DNA of 64,000 bases from Pseudolabrys sp. (GCA_019635575.1 JAHBZF010000001.1:48753-112752), one strand, 5' to 3'; shown: positions 9,601 to 19,029, counted from the stretch's first letter. Notes: a model not told the origin generated them from the sequence alone. Numbers and translations: made by a program.

Positions 9601-12600
9601 CGCGCCAAAGGCGAGCACGAGCGCGCGATCGCCGATTTCTCGCAGGCGATCAAACTCGAGAACGGCTTTGCCCTCGCCTACTACAACCGCGGCAATGCGT
9701 ACGCCGACCGCAGCGATTTCGACCGTGCCATCGCCGATCTCAGCCAGGCGCTGAAACTCAGCCCGGCCTCGGCCACCGCCTATTACGATCGCGGCATCGC
9801 TTATGGCCTCAAAGGCGACGCCGACCACGCCATCGCCGACTTCGACGAGGCGCTGAAACTCGAACCGAACAACGCACTCGCGCTGAACAACCGCGGTTTC
9901 GCCTATCGCAACAAGGGCGAATACGACAAGGCCATTGCCGATTTCACCCAGGCGGCGAAGCTCAATCCGGGCTACGCGACGGCGTTCTACAACCGCGCCA
10001 ATGCCTATTCCGACAAGCGCGAGTATGACCGTGCCATCGCCGACTTCGATCAGGCGATCAAGCTGAACGCGCAGGACACCTTTGCCCTGCACGATCGCGG
10101 CATCGTCTATTTTGAGAAAAAAGACTACAACCACGCCATCGCCGACTTCGACCGGTTGGCCAAGGTCAACCCCAACTACGCCGTCGCTGGCCGCACCGAT
10201 GCGCGCAACCAGCGCGGCTATGACCGCGCGCTCAACGACACCGCACAGCCGCTGCGCGTCAGCGCCAATTTCGCGCTAGCCTTCGCCGACCGCGCCAGCG
10301 CGCTGGCATCGAAGGGCGACATCGACAAGGCGCTCGCCGATCTCAATCAGGCGATCCGGATCAATCCGGGCTATGCGGCAGCGTTCTACGAGCGCGGCGC
10401 GCTCTATTATCGCAAGCAGGATTTCGACAAGGCGGTGCAGAACTTCGGCGAGGCGATCAAACTCAACCCGAAGGAAGCTTCCGCCTATTTCGACCGCGGC
10501 ATCGCCTACTACGAGAAGCAGTATTATGACCGCGCCGTCGCCGATTTCGATCAGGTGACGAAGATCGAACCGAAGAACGCGCAGGCTTACTATAACCGTG
10601 GCATCGCCTTCGCCGAGAAGCGCGACTACCCGCGCGCGATCGCCGATTTCAACGAAGCGACCAAGCTCGACGGCAAGATGGCGCCGGCGTTCCAGCACCG
10701 CGGCAACGCTTATGCCAGCCAGGGCGACCTCGAGCGGGCGCTCGCCGATCTGACGCAGGCGGCGACACTCGATGCGCAGAATGCCGCGGCGTTCAATGAT
10801 CGCGGCATCGTCCTCGCCGCCAAGGGCGAGATCGATCAAGCCATTGCCGATTTCTCGCAGGCGCTGAAGATCAACGGAAAATATCCGGCCGCCTACAACA
10901 ATCGCGGCGCCGCCTTTGCCGCCAAGGGCCAGGCCGACCGGGCACTCGCCGATTTCGATCAGGCGCTGAAGCTGAACGCCTCCTATGCGCTCGGCTTCTA
11001 CAACCGCGGCAACTCCTATCTCGACAAGGGCGACCTCGACCGCGCCGCGGCCGACTACGAGAAGGCGCTGAAGCTCAACGGCTCCGACATCTACTCCTAT
11101 CACAACCGCGCGCAGGCGCTGGCCGGGAAGCGCAACTTCGACGCGGCGATCGCCGACTATACGCAGGATATCAAACTGAGCCCCGCCCATGCGTCGGCGT
11201 TCAACGGCCGCGCCATCGCCTATGCCATGAAAGGCGATTTCGATCGTGCGGTCGCCGATCTCGACCAGAGCCTCAAGCTCGACCCCAACAGCGCGCTCGG
11301 CTATTTCAATCGCGGCCAGGTCTGGCGCGAGAAAGGCAGCGCCGACCGCGCGATCCAGAACTTCGATCTGGCGATCCGGCTGAACCCGAACGATCCATCC
11401 GCGGTCTATGCGCGCGGCCGCGCTTTCCTCGACAAGCGGGATTTCGCCAAGGGCATCGCTGACTTCGACAAGGTGCTGGCATTGCAGCCCGATCATGCCG
11501 GCGCGCTCTACGATCGTGCGCTCGCCTACGGCGCATCGCGCGATGCCGCGCGCGCCATCGCCGATCTCGATCAGGTCATCAAGCTGGAGCCGAAGAACGC
11601 GCGCGCATTCTACAATCGCGGCGTCGCCTATGAGCAGAAAGGCGAGATCGAACGTGCGCTGGCCGACTGGAATCAGGCGTTCCAGCTCGATTCTAAATTC
11701 GCGCCGGCGCTGGTCCAGCGCGGCATCAGTTTTTACGAGAAGCGCGATTACGACAAGGCCATCGCCGAATTCGGCCAGGCCATCGGCCTGACCCCGAATT
11801 CCGACGATGCCTATGTGATGCGCGGCCTCGCTTATCGCGACAAGGGCGACTACGACCGCGCCATCGCCGATTTCACGCAGGCGCTGAAACTCGATGCCCG
11901 TAACGCGACAGCATGGGCCAACCGTGGCGTGTCCTACCGCAACAAGGGCGAACTCGACCATGCCCTCGCCGATCTCGATCAGGCGCTCAAGCTCGACGGC
12001 AAGCTTGCATCGGCTTTTGCCGATCGCGGCGCGACCCACGGCCTGCGCGGTGACATCGATCGCGCCATCGCCGATCTCGATCACGCGATCAAACTCGATC
12101 CAAAGAACGCCGTCGCGCTGAACAATCGCGGCCTCGCCTGGCGGCAGAAGGGCGATGCGGAGCGCGCGCTGGCGGACGTCACCGCCGCGCTCAAGCTCAA
12201 TCCAACCTATGCGGCGGCGCATGCCACGCGTGGCGACATTCTGCTGGAGAAGCGCGATTTCGATGGGGCCATCGCGGCTTTCGACGAGGCGATCAAGCTC
12301 GCGCCGGCCTATGCGCCTGCTTACAACAGCCGTGGCCTCGCTTACGACGCCAAGCGCGACTACGAGCGCGCGATTGCCGACTTCACGGAATCGCTGAAGC
12401 GCGACCCCAGGAACGCCACGGTCTACAACAACCGCGGCTTCACCTTCCGCAGCATGGGCCAGCACGACAAGGCAATCCAGGATTACGACAAGGCACTGTC
12501 GCTCAACCCGAACTACGCCATGGCGCTCTATAATCGCGGCATCGCCTACTACGACGCCCGGCAATACGACCGCGCCTCGGCCGACATGAATCAGGCGATC

Positions 12601-12837
12601 AAGCTCAATCCTAATTTCGGCAATGTGGTCAACGACCGTGCCAGCGCGCTCCGCGAGGCCCGCGACTATGACCGCGCGCTCGCGCCGGCGGCGGCCCCGC
12701 CGGCCGGCTTCGCGCCCGCCGCACCGCTCCGGCCGGTCTATGCCAGCCGCCGCGAAGGCGATCGGATCATGCAGGATCCCGCCCCGGCGCTGCGCAACGA
12801 AGCCGCCAACGCGCTCGCCCTGCAGACCGACCGCTAA
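6616..12837 (+). CDS. Giant exported tetratricopeptide-repeat protein
   Basis: A 2073-residue protein. The ATG at 6616 begins a clear signal peptide (MVVAGSAAALLLPLGAAAQ); an in-frame GTG at 6610 is an alternative. After a Cys pair region (VCAG to ESCTAIID) and a Lys/Ala-rich charged linker, the rest is about 55 tandem 34-residue TPR units by length. Typical units read AYYNRGLAYRxKGDYDRAIADFDQAIKLDP. One degenerate patch lies near nucleotides 10180-10280 (AGRTDARNQRGYDRAL). The C-terminal 70 residues are Ala/Pro-rich and non-repeat. TPR solenoids bind proteins, and with the signal peptide this one should act in the periplasm or at the cell surface. Partner and role are unknown. The tolC-like gene follows after 151 bases. 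Confidence 0.9.
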   Translation: MTTARLSWMVVAGSAAALLLPLGAAAQTSEQMSVCAGKSGNAAAQIESCTAIIDTRPPEREKEPKDKAAKNSKAARAAKQAKIAKDAKHAAAVEHLKSAKADAYRNRADAYRSRGDLDRALRDYDESLALNGKDATAYYNRGLTQRQKGNLDRALQDFEQAVRFDPKNADYISTRSHAYYDKRDYAHAIESLNQAIKLNPNAALPYFNRGMAFRAKGEPDRAIPDYDRAIKINSGDVVALHARGLAYRDLRDYERAIQDFDQAIKLKPDYVLAFNDRGIAFASKGMADRAIEDFDRAILIDPRDAFAYNNRGLAYRNRGETNRAIKDFDQAILLNANYILAYYNRGNAYYDKRDYDRAIKNYDQAITLDPAYALAYYDRGVSHYEKRDYDRALSDLTQAIKLDPKDSLARYNRGVTHHARGEYDQAIADFNEALKLDGKSARAYYNRGVAYRAKHDSDRAIADLTQALKLDEKSAPAYLARAEVFRDKGDTDKAVADLNQTVKIDPNNPVAYYERALILSGRKDFDRAIADLNVAINIRPDDRQAFNARGLAYIGKGDISRAIVDFDQAIRIDPKFLAALNNRGDAFQKRRDYDRALADFDQVIGLNPNYAQAYVSRGLAYVQKRETERAAQDFSRAIQIDPKFAVAYNERGQIYRGQGELSRAIADLDQAIKLDGRFSDAWHNRGLAYVDRRDFDKAVADLTQAAKLDGNNPTILHDRGLAYRERRDYDRAVADFDQALKLDPKYVMSYVDRGIALRDKGDPDRAVRDFDQAIKIDPKFANAFTERANTHATRGKFDLALKDYDQAIRFNPNLDSVYNSRGMAYRNRGDLDKALADFDRAATLNPANAIALNNRGLIHQARNDLDAAIADFSQALKARPEYDVALNNRGLAYRAKGDAARAIADFDLAVKNNPGFIVALFNRGDSYEAVGEHDRAIRDLDQVLKSNPGYAAAYNTRGAAYLNKKDYDRAIGDFTQALKGNPSLATAYNHRGAAYRAKGEHERAIADFSQAIKLENGFALAYYNRGNAYADRSDFDRAIADLSQALKLSPASATAYYDRGIAYGLKGDADHAIADFDEALKLEPNNALALNNRGFAYRNKGEYDKAIADFTQAAKLNPGYATAFYNRANAYSDKREYDRAIADFDQAIKLNAQDTFALHDRGIVYFEKKDYNHAIADFDRLAKVNPNYAVAGRTDARNQRGYDRALNDTAQPLRVSANFALAFADRASALASKGDIDKALADLNQAIRINPGYAAAFYERGALYYRKQDFDKAVQNFGEAIKLNPKEASAYFDRGIAYYEKQYYDRAVADFDQVTKIEPKNAQAYYNRGIAFAEKRDYPRAIADFNEATKLDGKMAPAFQHRGNAYASQGDLERALADLTQAATLDAQNAAAFNDRGIVLAAKGEIDQAIADFSQALKINGKYPAAYNNRGAAFAAKGQADRALADFDQALKLNASYALGFYNRGNSYLDKGDLDRAAADYEKALKLNGSDIYSYHNRAQALAGKRNFDAAIADYTQDIKLSPAHASAFNGRAIAYAMKGDFDRAVADLDQSLKLDPNSALGYFNRGQVWREKGSADRAIQNFDLAIRLNPNDPSAVYARGRAFLDKRDFAKGIADFDKVLALQPDHAGALYDRALAYGASRDAARAIADLDQVIKLEPKNARAFYNRGVAYEQKGEIERALADWNQAFQLDSKFAPALVQRGISFYEKRDYDKAIAEFGQAIGLTPNSDDAYVMRGLAYRDKGDYDRAIADFTQALKLDARNATAWANRGVSYRNKGELDHALADLDQALKLDGKLASAFADRGATHGLRGDIDRAIADLDHAIKLDPKNAVALNNRGLAWRQKGDAERALADVTAALKLNPTYAAAHATRGDILLEKRDFDGAIAAFDEAIKLAPAYAPAYNSRGLAYDAKRDYERAIADFTESLKRDPRNATVYNNRGFTFRSMGQHDKAIQDYDKALSLNPNYAMALYNRGIAYYDARQYDRASADMNQAIKLNPNFGNVVNDRASALREARDYDRALAPAAAPPAGFAPAAPLRPVYASRREGDRIMQDPAPALRNEAANALALQTDR
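6919..12690 (+). repeat. Tandem 102-base coding repeat array (TPR units)
   Basis: The DNA shows a 102-base period throughout this interval, with recurring blocks such as GACCGCGCCATCGCCGA and TATCGCGACAAGGGCGA. Units are diverged rather than identical, so the array looks old, but blocks of 15-20 identical bases recur and could support unit gain or loss. The same periodicity keeps long minus-strand frames open across the array. Confidence 0.85.
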
Positions 12838-12988
12838 GCCGGCCCGCTTCGCCGGAACGGCCTCCCGGCCGCCTCCCCAGGGGACATTGCGGTCACATTA
12901 ACAATGCACCCGCTGTGGACAAACACGCCCGCTGGGACGCCGGGAAGTGCTAGTGTCCGCCCGTCGTGAGGATCGGGTTGGCGTCGTG

Positions 12989-14428
12989 ATGCGTGAAGCG
13001 GTGTGCGGGAGTATTCAGAGGCGCGGACAGCGCCGCCGCGCCCCGGTTCCCCCCGCGGCCCGGTGCCTGTTTCCCCTTGTGATCGCAGGACTTTTTCTGG
13101 GCACACAGCCTGCCGCCGCAGAAACCCTCGCCGACGTGCTGGTCCGCACCTACCAGACCAACCCGCAGTTGAACGCGGAACGGGCGCGCCAGCGCGGCAC
13201 CGACGAAAACGTGCCGCAGGCGCTGTCGCAATACCGCCCGCAGATTACCGCCGGGCTGAGCGCCGGGCTGATCGGCGTGCGGAATCTGTTGCCAGAGGGC
13301 GATCTGCAGAGCGCCCGGCTGAAGCCCTGGAGCGTCGGCCTCACCGTCAACCAGACGCTGTTCAACGGCTTCAAGACCGCCAACACGGTCCGGCAAGCCG
13401 AAGCGCAGGTCCGCTCGGGCCGGGAACTGCTGCGCAGCGTCGAGCAGTCGGTGCTGCTCGATGCTGTCACCGTTTATGCCAATGTGCTCGCCAACCAGTC
13501 ACTGGTCGAGGCGATGCGGGCCAATGTCGGGTTCCTGCGCGAGACGCTCAACACCACCAAGCGCCGTCTCGACGCCGGCGACGTGACGCCCACCGACCAG
13601 GCCCAGGCCGAGGCGCGGCTGGCGCGCGGCAATGCCGACCTTAACGCCGCCGAAGTCACCCTCGCCGTCAGCCAAGCTACGTTCCTGCAGGTGATCGGCA
13701 GCCCGCCGGGACGCCTCGCGCCGCCGCAGCCGATCGACCGGCTGATCCCGCCGAACCGCAGCGACGCGGTGGCGCTGAGTTATCGCGAGCATCCGACCGT
13801 GCTCGGCGCAACCTTCGATGTCGATGCGGCCCAGCTCGGCATCAGCATCGCCGAAGCGGCGCTGGCGCCGACCGTCAGCGTGCAGGGCAATGTCCAGCGC
13901 AGCGTCCAGACCGATACCCAGCTCGGCACCAGCCGAACCGACAGCGCCTCGATCATCGGCCAGGCAAATATCCCGCTCTATGACGGCGGCCTTGCCGCGT
14001 CGCAGGTGCGTCAGGCGAAGCAGGTGGTCAGCCAGTCGCGCCTTCTGCTCGACCGCATCCGCACCCAGGCGGAAACTGCGGCCATTGCTGCTTTCGTCAC
14101 CAATGAAGGCATGCGTACCGCGATCACCGCAGCGGACGCCGAGGTGCGCGCCGCCACGGTGGCGCTCAACGGCGTGCAGAAGGAAGCGCAGGCCGGCCAG
14201 CGCACAACCCTCGATGTGCTCAACGCCCAGCAGGATCTGATCCTCGCGCGCTCGCGGCTCATTCAGGCGCAGAAGGACCGCGTGATCGCCTCCTATACGC
14301 TACTGGCGGCGATCGGCAGGCTCGATCACAAGCAACTGGCGCTCAACACCCCGGATTACGATCCGCAGGTGCATTACCATCAGGTGCGCGATGCCTGGCA
14401 CGGGCTGCGCACTCCGAGCGGGCAATAA
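12989..14428 (+). CDS. TolC family outer-membrane channel protein
   Basis: A 479-residue TolC-type protein that forms the outer-membrane exit duct for type I secretion or RND efflux. The N-terminus holds a signal sequence (CLFPLVIAGLFLGTQPAAA) and mature ETLADVLVRTYQTNPQLNAERA. Two internally related halves follow, with the conserved WSVGLTVNQTLFNGFKT and ANIPLYDGGLAASQVRQAK strands and long helices including QRTTLDVLNAQQDLILARS. The ATG at 12989 was chosen; a GTG three bases upstream and another at 12947 are also in frame. It converges on the RND pump gene (24-base gap), so it may serve that pump although it is not in its operon. Confidence 0.93.
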   Translation: MREAVCGSIQRRGQRRRAPVPPAARCLFPLVIAGLFLGTQPAAAETLADVLVRTYQTNPQLNAERARQRGTDENVPQALSQYRPQITAGLSAGLIGVRNLLPEGDLQSARLKPWSVGLTVNQTLFNGFKTANTVRQAEAQVRSGRELLRSVEQSVLLDAVTVYANVLANQSLVEAMRANVGFLRETLNTTKRRLDAGDVTPTDQAQAEARLARGNADLNAAEVTLAVSQATFLQVIGSPPGRLAPPQPIDRLIPPNRSDAVALSYREHPTVLGATFDVDAAQLGISIAEAALAPTVSVQGNVQRSVQTDTQLGTSRTDSASIIGQANIPLYDGGLAASQVRQAKQVVSQSRLLLDRIRTQAETAAIAAFVTNEGMRTAITAADAEVRAATVALNGVQKEAQAGQRTTLDVLNAQQDLILARSRLIQAQKDRVIASYTLLAAIGRLDHKQLALNTPDYDPQVHYHQVRDAWHGLRTPSGQ

Positions 14429-14452
14429 GTCCCACGATTCTTGATCTGTCGA

Positions 14453-17400
14453 TTACTCGGCCGGATGCGGTGTGGCGCGGCTGCGCGCCGCCGATTTGAC
14501 GCCGCGTCGCGACACCAGACCGATCAGCACCGGCAGCGTCAGCAGGATGATGATCGGCGCGAACAGCATACCGCCGACGACCACCACCGCGAGCGGCTTC
14601 TGCACCTGCGAGCCGATACCGCTCGACATCGCCGCGGGCAGCAGGCCGACGCCGGCGATGATGCAGGTCATGATCACCGGGCGCATCTGCAACTCGCCGG
14701 TCCGTACCACCGCGCGGGCACGGTCGAGCCCAGCCTCGATCAACTGGTTGTACTGCGTGAGGATGATGATGCCATCCATCACCGAAATGCCGAACAGCGC
14801 GATAAAGCCGATCGCCGCCGAGACGCTGAACGGAATGCCCATCACCAGCAGACCGAGAATGCCGCCGACAATGGCCATGGGAATGACGCTCATGGCGAGC
14901 AGCATGTCCGGCACCGAGCCGAAATTGATCCACAGCAGCAGCGCGATCATCGCCAGACTGATCGGCACGACGATCTTCAACCGCGCGATAGCGTCTTGAA
15001 GATTGCCAAATTCGCCGACCCATTCGAGCCGCGAGCCGGCCGGCAGCGGCACCTGTTCGGTAACTTTCTTCTGCGCTTCCTGAATGGCGCTGCCGAGGTC
15101 GCGGTCGCGCACGCTGAACTTGATCGGCAGATAGCGCTGCTGCCCCTCGCGATAGATGTAGGACGGACCCGACACCAGCTTGACGGTCGCGACCTCGTTG
15201 AGCGGGATGCGCATCAAGCCGTTCGAGCCCTGCACGCCGATGGCGAGATTCTCGATCGCTTCCGGACTTTGCCGGAACTGCGGCGCGAGGCGCACCACGA
15301 TCGGGAAATGCCGGTCGCTCCCCGGCTCGAACAGATCGCCGGCCGCCTGCCCGCCGATCGCCACCTGGATTGTCGAATTGATGTCGCCCGGCGTCAGGCC
15401 GTAACGGGCCGCGCGGGCGCGGTCGATGTCGATCTGCACGGTCGGTTGACCGAGCGAGGTGAAGACAGACAAGTCTTCGACGCCCTGCACTGTCGACAGC
15501 ACCGCTTTGATCTTGTTGGCGGTGTCGGACAGGGTCTGCAGGTCGTTGCCGAACAGCTTGATCGAGTTCTCGCCCTTCACGCCGGAGACCGCTTCGGCGA
15601 CGTTGTCCTGCAGATACTGCGAGAAGTTGAACTCGACGCCGGGGAATTCCGCCTGCAGACGCTTGAGTAGATCGGCCGTGAGGTCTTCCTTGTCGTGCAT
15701 ATCCGGCCGCCACTGGCTGGTCGGCTTCAACGGCGCAAAGAATTCGGCATTGAAGAAACCGGCTGCATCGGTGCCGTCATCCGGCCGGCCGTGCTGCGAC
15801 ACCACCGATTCAACCTCGGGCACCGCATGGATCAGCCGCCGCATGCGGTTGACGTATTGATTGCCTTCGTCGAGCGAGATCGTCGACGGCATCGTTGCGC
15901 GGATCCAGAGATTGCCTTCTTCCAGCTTCGGCAAGAATTCGAGGCCGAGGAAGCGCACCGCCACCAACGACAACCCGATCAGCGCCACGGCGACCGCGAG
16001 CGTGGCGACGCGATGCGCCACCGCGAAATTCAGGCTCGGCAGATAGAGCTTGTGCAGCCAGCGGACCGCGAGCGTTTCCGTCTCCTTCACATGCTCCGGC
16101 AGGATCAGCGCCGACAGCGCCGGGGTCACGGTAAAGGTCGCCAGCAGGCCGCCGGCGAGAGCATAGGCATAGGTTCGCGCCATCGGCCCGAAGATATGCC
16201 CCTCGACACCGCTCAAGGTGAACAGCGGCAGGAACGCGGCAATGATGATGCCGGCGGCAAAGAAGATCGAACGGCTGACATTGCTGCCGGCCTGGAAGAT
16301 CGCGAACAGCTTGCCGGTGAGCGCGCCTTCCGCCGGATCGGTGGGCCGTGGCGCCGCCTCCTCCCAATGCTGGCCGAGCCGCCGGTAGATGCCTTCGACC
16401 ATCACCACGGTGGCGTCGACGATCAAACCGAAATCGATGGCGCCGACCGACAGCAGATTGGCGGATTCACCGCGGATCACCAGGATGCCAACGGCAAAGA
16501 ACAGCGCGAACGGGATCGTCGCGCCGACGATGATGGCGCTGCGCAGATTGCCGAGGAACACCCACTGCAAGAAGAAGATCAGCAGGATGCCGATCACCAT
16601 GTTGTGCAGCACCGTATGGGTGGTGAGCTCGATCAGATCCTTGCGGTCATAGATGCGCTCGATACGCACGCCCGGCGGCAGGATATTGCCGGCATTGATC
16701 CGATCGACCTCTTCGATCACGCGATTGATCGTCGGCATGCTCTTTTCGCCGCGACGCATCAGCACGATACCCTGGACAATATCGTCCTCGTCGCCTTTGC
16801 CAGCGATGCCGAGCCGCGGCTGATTGCTGACCGTCACCTTGGCAACGTCGCGCACCAGCACCGGATTGCCGCCGCTCTGGGTCAGCATGGTGTTGTTGAG
16901 ATCGTCCATGGTGCGGATCAGGCCAACGCCGCGCACCACCGCGACCTGCGGACCGATATTCACCGTGCTGCCGCCGACATTGATGTTGCTGTTGTTGAGC
17001 GTCTGCAGCAGTTGCGACAGCGTCAGGCCGTAGGCCATCAGTTTGCTGAAATCGACCTGAAGCTCGTAGACCTTGGTCTTGCCGCCCCAGCCGGTCACGT
17101 CGATGACACCCGGCACCGCCCGGAAACGCCGCTGCAGCACCCAGTCCTGCAACGTCTTGAGGTCGAGCACGCTGTAGCCGGGCGGGCCTTTGAGCTGATA
17201 GCGGAAAATCTCGCCGATCGGACTGACCGGTGAAATCTGCGGCTGCGCATTATTCGGCAATGCCGGAAGTTGCGACAGCCGGTTGAGCACCTGCTGCAGT
17301 GCCTGTTCGTAGGTGTAGTCGAACGTGAACTGCAGCTTCACGTCCGACAGGCCGTAGAGCGAGATGGTGCGCACGGTGCGCAGGTTCGGCAGGCCGGCGG

Positions 17401-17614
17401 TTTGCGTCTCGATTGGAATGGTGATGTAGCGCTCGACCTCTTCCGCCGACAAACCGGCGACCTGGGTCACGACGTCGACCATCGGTGGCGTCGGGTCCGG
17501 ATAAGCTTCGATATTGAGCTGCTGGAACGCGATCAGGCCGCCGACCAGCGTCAGGATGAACGCGGCCAGAACCAGAACGCGATGCTTGAGGGCAAACTCG
17601 ATCAGGGCGTTCAT
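14453..17614 (-). CDS. CusA/CzcA family heavy-metal RND efflux transporter
   Basis: A 1053-residue inner-membrane pump that exports metal cations by proton antiport. The N-terminal helix HRVLVLAAFILTLVGGLIAF, the DPTPPMVDVVTQVAGLSAEEVE segment and overall length match the HME branch of RND proteins. The helix-4 motif AIDFGLIVDATVVMVE (about residues 393-410) keeps the two Asp and the Glu known to be essential for proton transfer in CzcA. Four large hydrophobic clusters and two periplasmic loops are present. It lies 21 bases downstream of the adaptor gene and is clearly co-transcribed with it. The Met pair and other specificity residues were not resolved, so the metal (Cu/Ag versus Co/Zn/Cd/Ni) stays open. 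Confidence 0.93.
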   Translation of the reverse strand: MNALIEFALKHRVLVLAAFILTLVGGLIAFQQLNIEAYPDPTPPMVDVVTQVAGLSAEEVERYITIPIETQTAGLPNLRTVRTISLYGLSDVKLQFTFDYTYEQALQQVLNRLSQLPALPNNAQPQISPVSPIGEIFRYQLKGPPGYSVLDLKTLQDWVLQRRFRAVPGVIDVTGWGGKTKVYELQVDFSKLMAYGLTLSQLLQTLNNSNINVGGSTVNIGPQVAVVRGVGLIRTMDDLNNTMLTQSGGNPVLVRDVAKVTVSNQPRLGIAGKGDEDDIVQGIVLMRRGEKSMPTINRVIEEVDRINAGNILPPGVRIERIYDRKDLIELTTHTVLHNMVIGILLIFFLQWVFLGNLRSAIIVGATIPFALFFAVGILVIRGESANLLSVGAIDFGLIVDATVVMVEGIYRRLGQHWEEAAPRPTDPAEGALTGKLFAIFQAGSNVSRSIFFAAGIIIAAFLPLFTLSGVEGHIFGPMARTYAYALAGGLLATFTVTPALSALILPEHVKETETLAVRWLHKLYLPSLNFAVAHRVATLAVAVALIGLSLVAVRFLGLEFLPKLEEGNLWIRATMPSTISLDEGNQYVNRMRRLIHAVPEVESVVSQHGRPDDGTDAAGFFNAEFFAPLKPTSQWRPDMHDKEDLTADLLKRLQAEFPGVEFNFSQYLQDNVAEAVSGVKGENSIKLFGNDLQTLSDTANKIKAVLSTVQGVEDLSVFTSLGQPTVQIDIDRARAARYGLTPGDINSTIQVAIGGQAAGDLFEPGSDRHFPIVVRLAPQFRQSPEAIENLAIGVQGSNGLMRIPLNEVATVKLVSGPSYIYREGQQRYLPIKFSVRDRDLGSAIQEAQKKVTEQVPLPAGSRLEWVGEFGNLQDAIARLKIVVPISLAMIALLLWINFGSVPDMLLAMSVIPMAIVGGILGLLVMGIPFSVSAAIGFIALFGISVMDGIIILTQYNQLIEAGLDRARAVVRTGELQMRPVIMTCIIAGVGLLPAAMSSGIGSQVQKPLAVVVVGGMLFAPIIILLTLPVLIGLVSRRGVKSAARSRATPHPAE

Positions 17615-17635
17615 GAAACGGCGTCCGGCACCACG

Positions 17636-18892
17636 TCAGCTACCGCTCGCCGCGCGGTCGATGAACAGACTGCCACGGGTGATGATCTGGTCTTCCGGCG
17701 ACAAGCCTTCGTTGACCTGGATCATCTTGCCGTCGAGCAGCCCGGTATCGATCTTCTTCAACTCTGCGGTCTTGCGGTCGCGCGTGACCCAGACGCGCGC
17801 GGTGTCGCCTTCATAAATGACGGAATCGCGCGGGATCGCCAGCGAGGCATCGCCCTCGCCGGTCAGGATCGTCACCGTCGCATACATTTCCGGCTTGAGC
17901 GCACCGTCGGCGTTATCGATGGTCGCGCGCACCATCAGGCGCCGCGTCGCCGGATCGAGCGAAGTCGCCACATAGGTGACGTTGCTGGTGAAAACCCGGT
18001 CGGGATAAGCGAGCACGCTGAATCGCACCGTCTGTCCGACATGCACCTTCGGCGCCTCGGTTTCGCGCACATAAGCGACCAGCCAGACCGACGACAGATC
18101 GCCGATCAGATAGACGGGGTCAGCCGAGCCACTGGAGATGTACTGCCCCGGACCGACCTTGCGCTGCACCACCGTGCCGCTGATCGGCGACACGATCGGC
18201 ATCTCCGACGAGATCGAGCGCTGCTGCTCGAAGCGCGCGATCTCCTCATCGGTGCGGCCGAGAATACGCAGCCGGTTGCGCGCGGCTTCCAGCGCGCTCT
18301 CGGCGGAGCGCACATCGCTTTGCGCCACCGCGAGATCGGCCTGCGCCTGCTGCAGATCCTTCAGCGCGACCGCCTTGCCCTCATAAAGCTCACGCTGCCG
18401 CGCTTCGACGGTGCCCGACAATTTGAGCTGCGAGCGCGCTTTCGCGAGCGCGGAAACCGCCGCCATGAAATCGTTATGCACCTGCACAGCGTCGGTCGCT
18501 TCCAGCACGAACAACGGCTGGCCCGCCTCGAGTTCATCGCCCGGACGGGCCAGAAGTTTCTTCACGCGCCCTGAATAGGGCGAATAGATCGGCGTCGACC
18601 GGTCTTCATTGACCGTAATCTTGCCTTCGGTGGCGTTCTGCGACGTAAAAACGTGCCACCGCACCGGCTCAACCGTCAGGGTCTTCCATTGGGCGGCGGT
18701 GGGCTCGAAGGTGCCGGGGGTCCGCGGCGCAGCCTTGGTGTGGGCTGTCGGCGATGCCCCCACGGAGCCACGCCAGGCAAAGCCGGCGACCGCCACCGCG
18801 CACACTACCATCACCGCGGCAACAGCGATCTGCCGTGGCGAAGGCCGCCACGGGCGTACAGAGGCGCGTGCAGGGTCGTTTGGCGAAGCCAC
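17636..18892 (-). CDS. Efflux RND transporter periplasmic adaptor (CusB/CzcB-like)
   Basis: A 418-residue membrane-fusion protein that couples the RND pump to an outer-membrane channel. The GTG at 18892 is preceded by GAGGGGA six bases upstream and is preferred over a longer in-frame extension. An N-terminal anchor (IAVAAVMVVCAVAVAGFAW) is followed by a barrel-sandwich half (IYSPYSGRVKKLLARPGDELEAGQPL), an alpha-hairpin (about residues 155-225), the second lipoyl half (PIVSPISGTVVQRKVGPGQYIS) and the beta-barrel region ending with IPRDSVIYEGDTARVWV. No His-rich metal-binding N-terminal domain is seen, unlike CzcB. Confidence 0.9.
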   Translation of the reverse strand: MASPNDPARASVRPWRPSPRQIAVAAVMVVCAVAVAGFAWRGSVGASPTAHTKAAPRTPGTFEPTAAQWKTLTVEPVRWHVFTSQNATEGKITVNEDRSTPIYSPYSGRVKKLLARPGDELEAGQPLFVLEATDAVQVHNDFMAAVSALAKARSQLKLSGTVEARQRELYEGKAVALKDLQQAQADLAVAQSDVRSAESALEAARNRLRILGRTDEEIARFEQQRSISSEMPIVSPISGTVVQRKVGPGQYISSGSADPVYLIGDLSSVWLVAYVRETEAPKVHVGQTVRFSVLAYPDRVFTSNVTYVATSLDPATRRLMVRATIDNADGALKPEMYATVTILTGEGDASLAIPRDSVIYEGDTARVWVTRDRKTAELKKIDTGLLDGKMIQVNEGLSPEDQIITRGSLFIDRAASGS

Positions 18893-19029
18893 AAAAATCC
18901 CCTCGAAATTGCCGCCCCCGCGCAGACACATACAGCGCGCGGCCAGCACAAGCGACCGTTTGCCGCTATTCTTTATACGGTTTTTACAAACTTATGACGA
19001 ACAGCCGGATTCATGGTTCACGCAGCCGC

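Noticed and set aside
6634-12564. Three long minus-strand open frames under the TPR gene (926, 227 and 762 codons)
   Set aside because: They follow the 102-base TPR period, have no recognisable domain, signal or ribosome site, and the plus-strand frame is a clear TPR protein.
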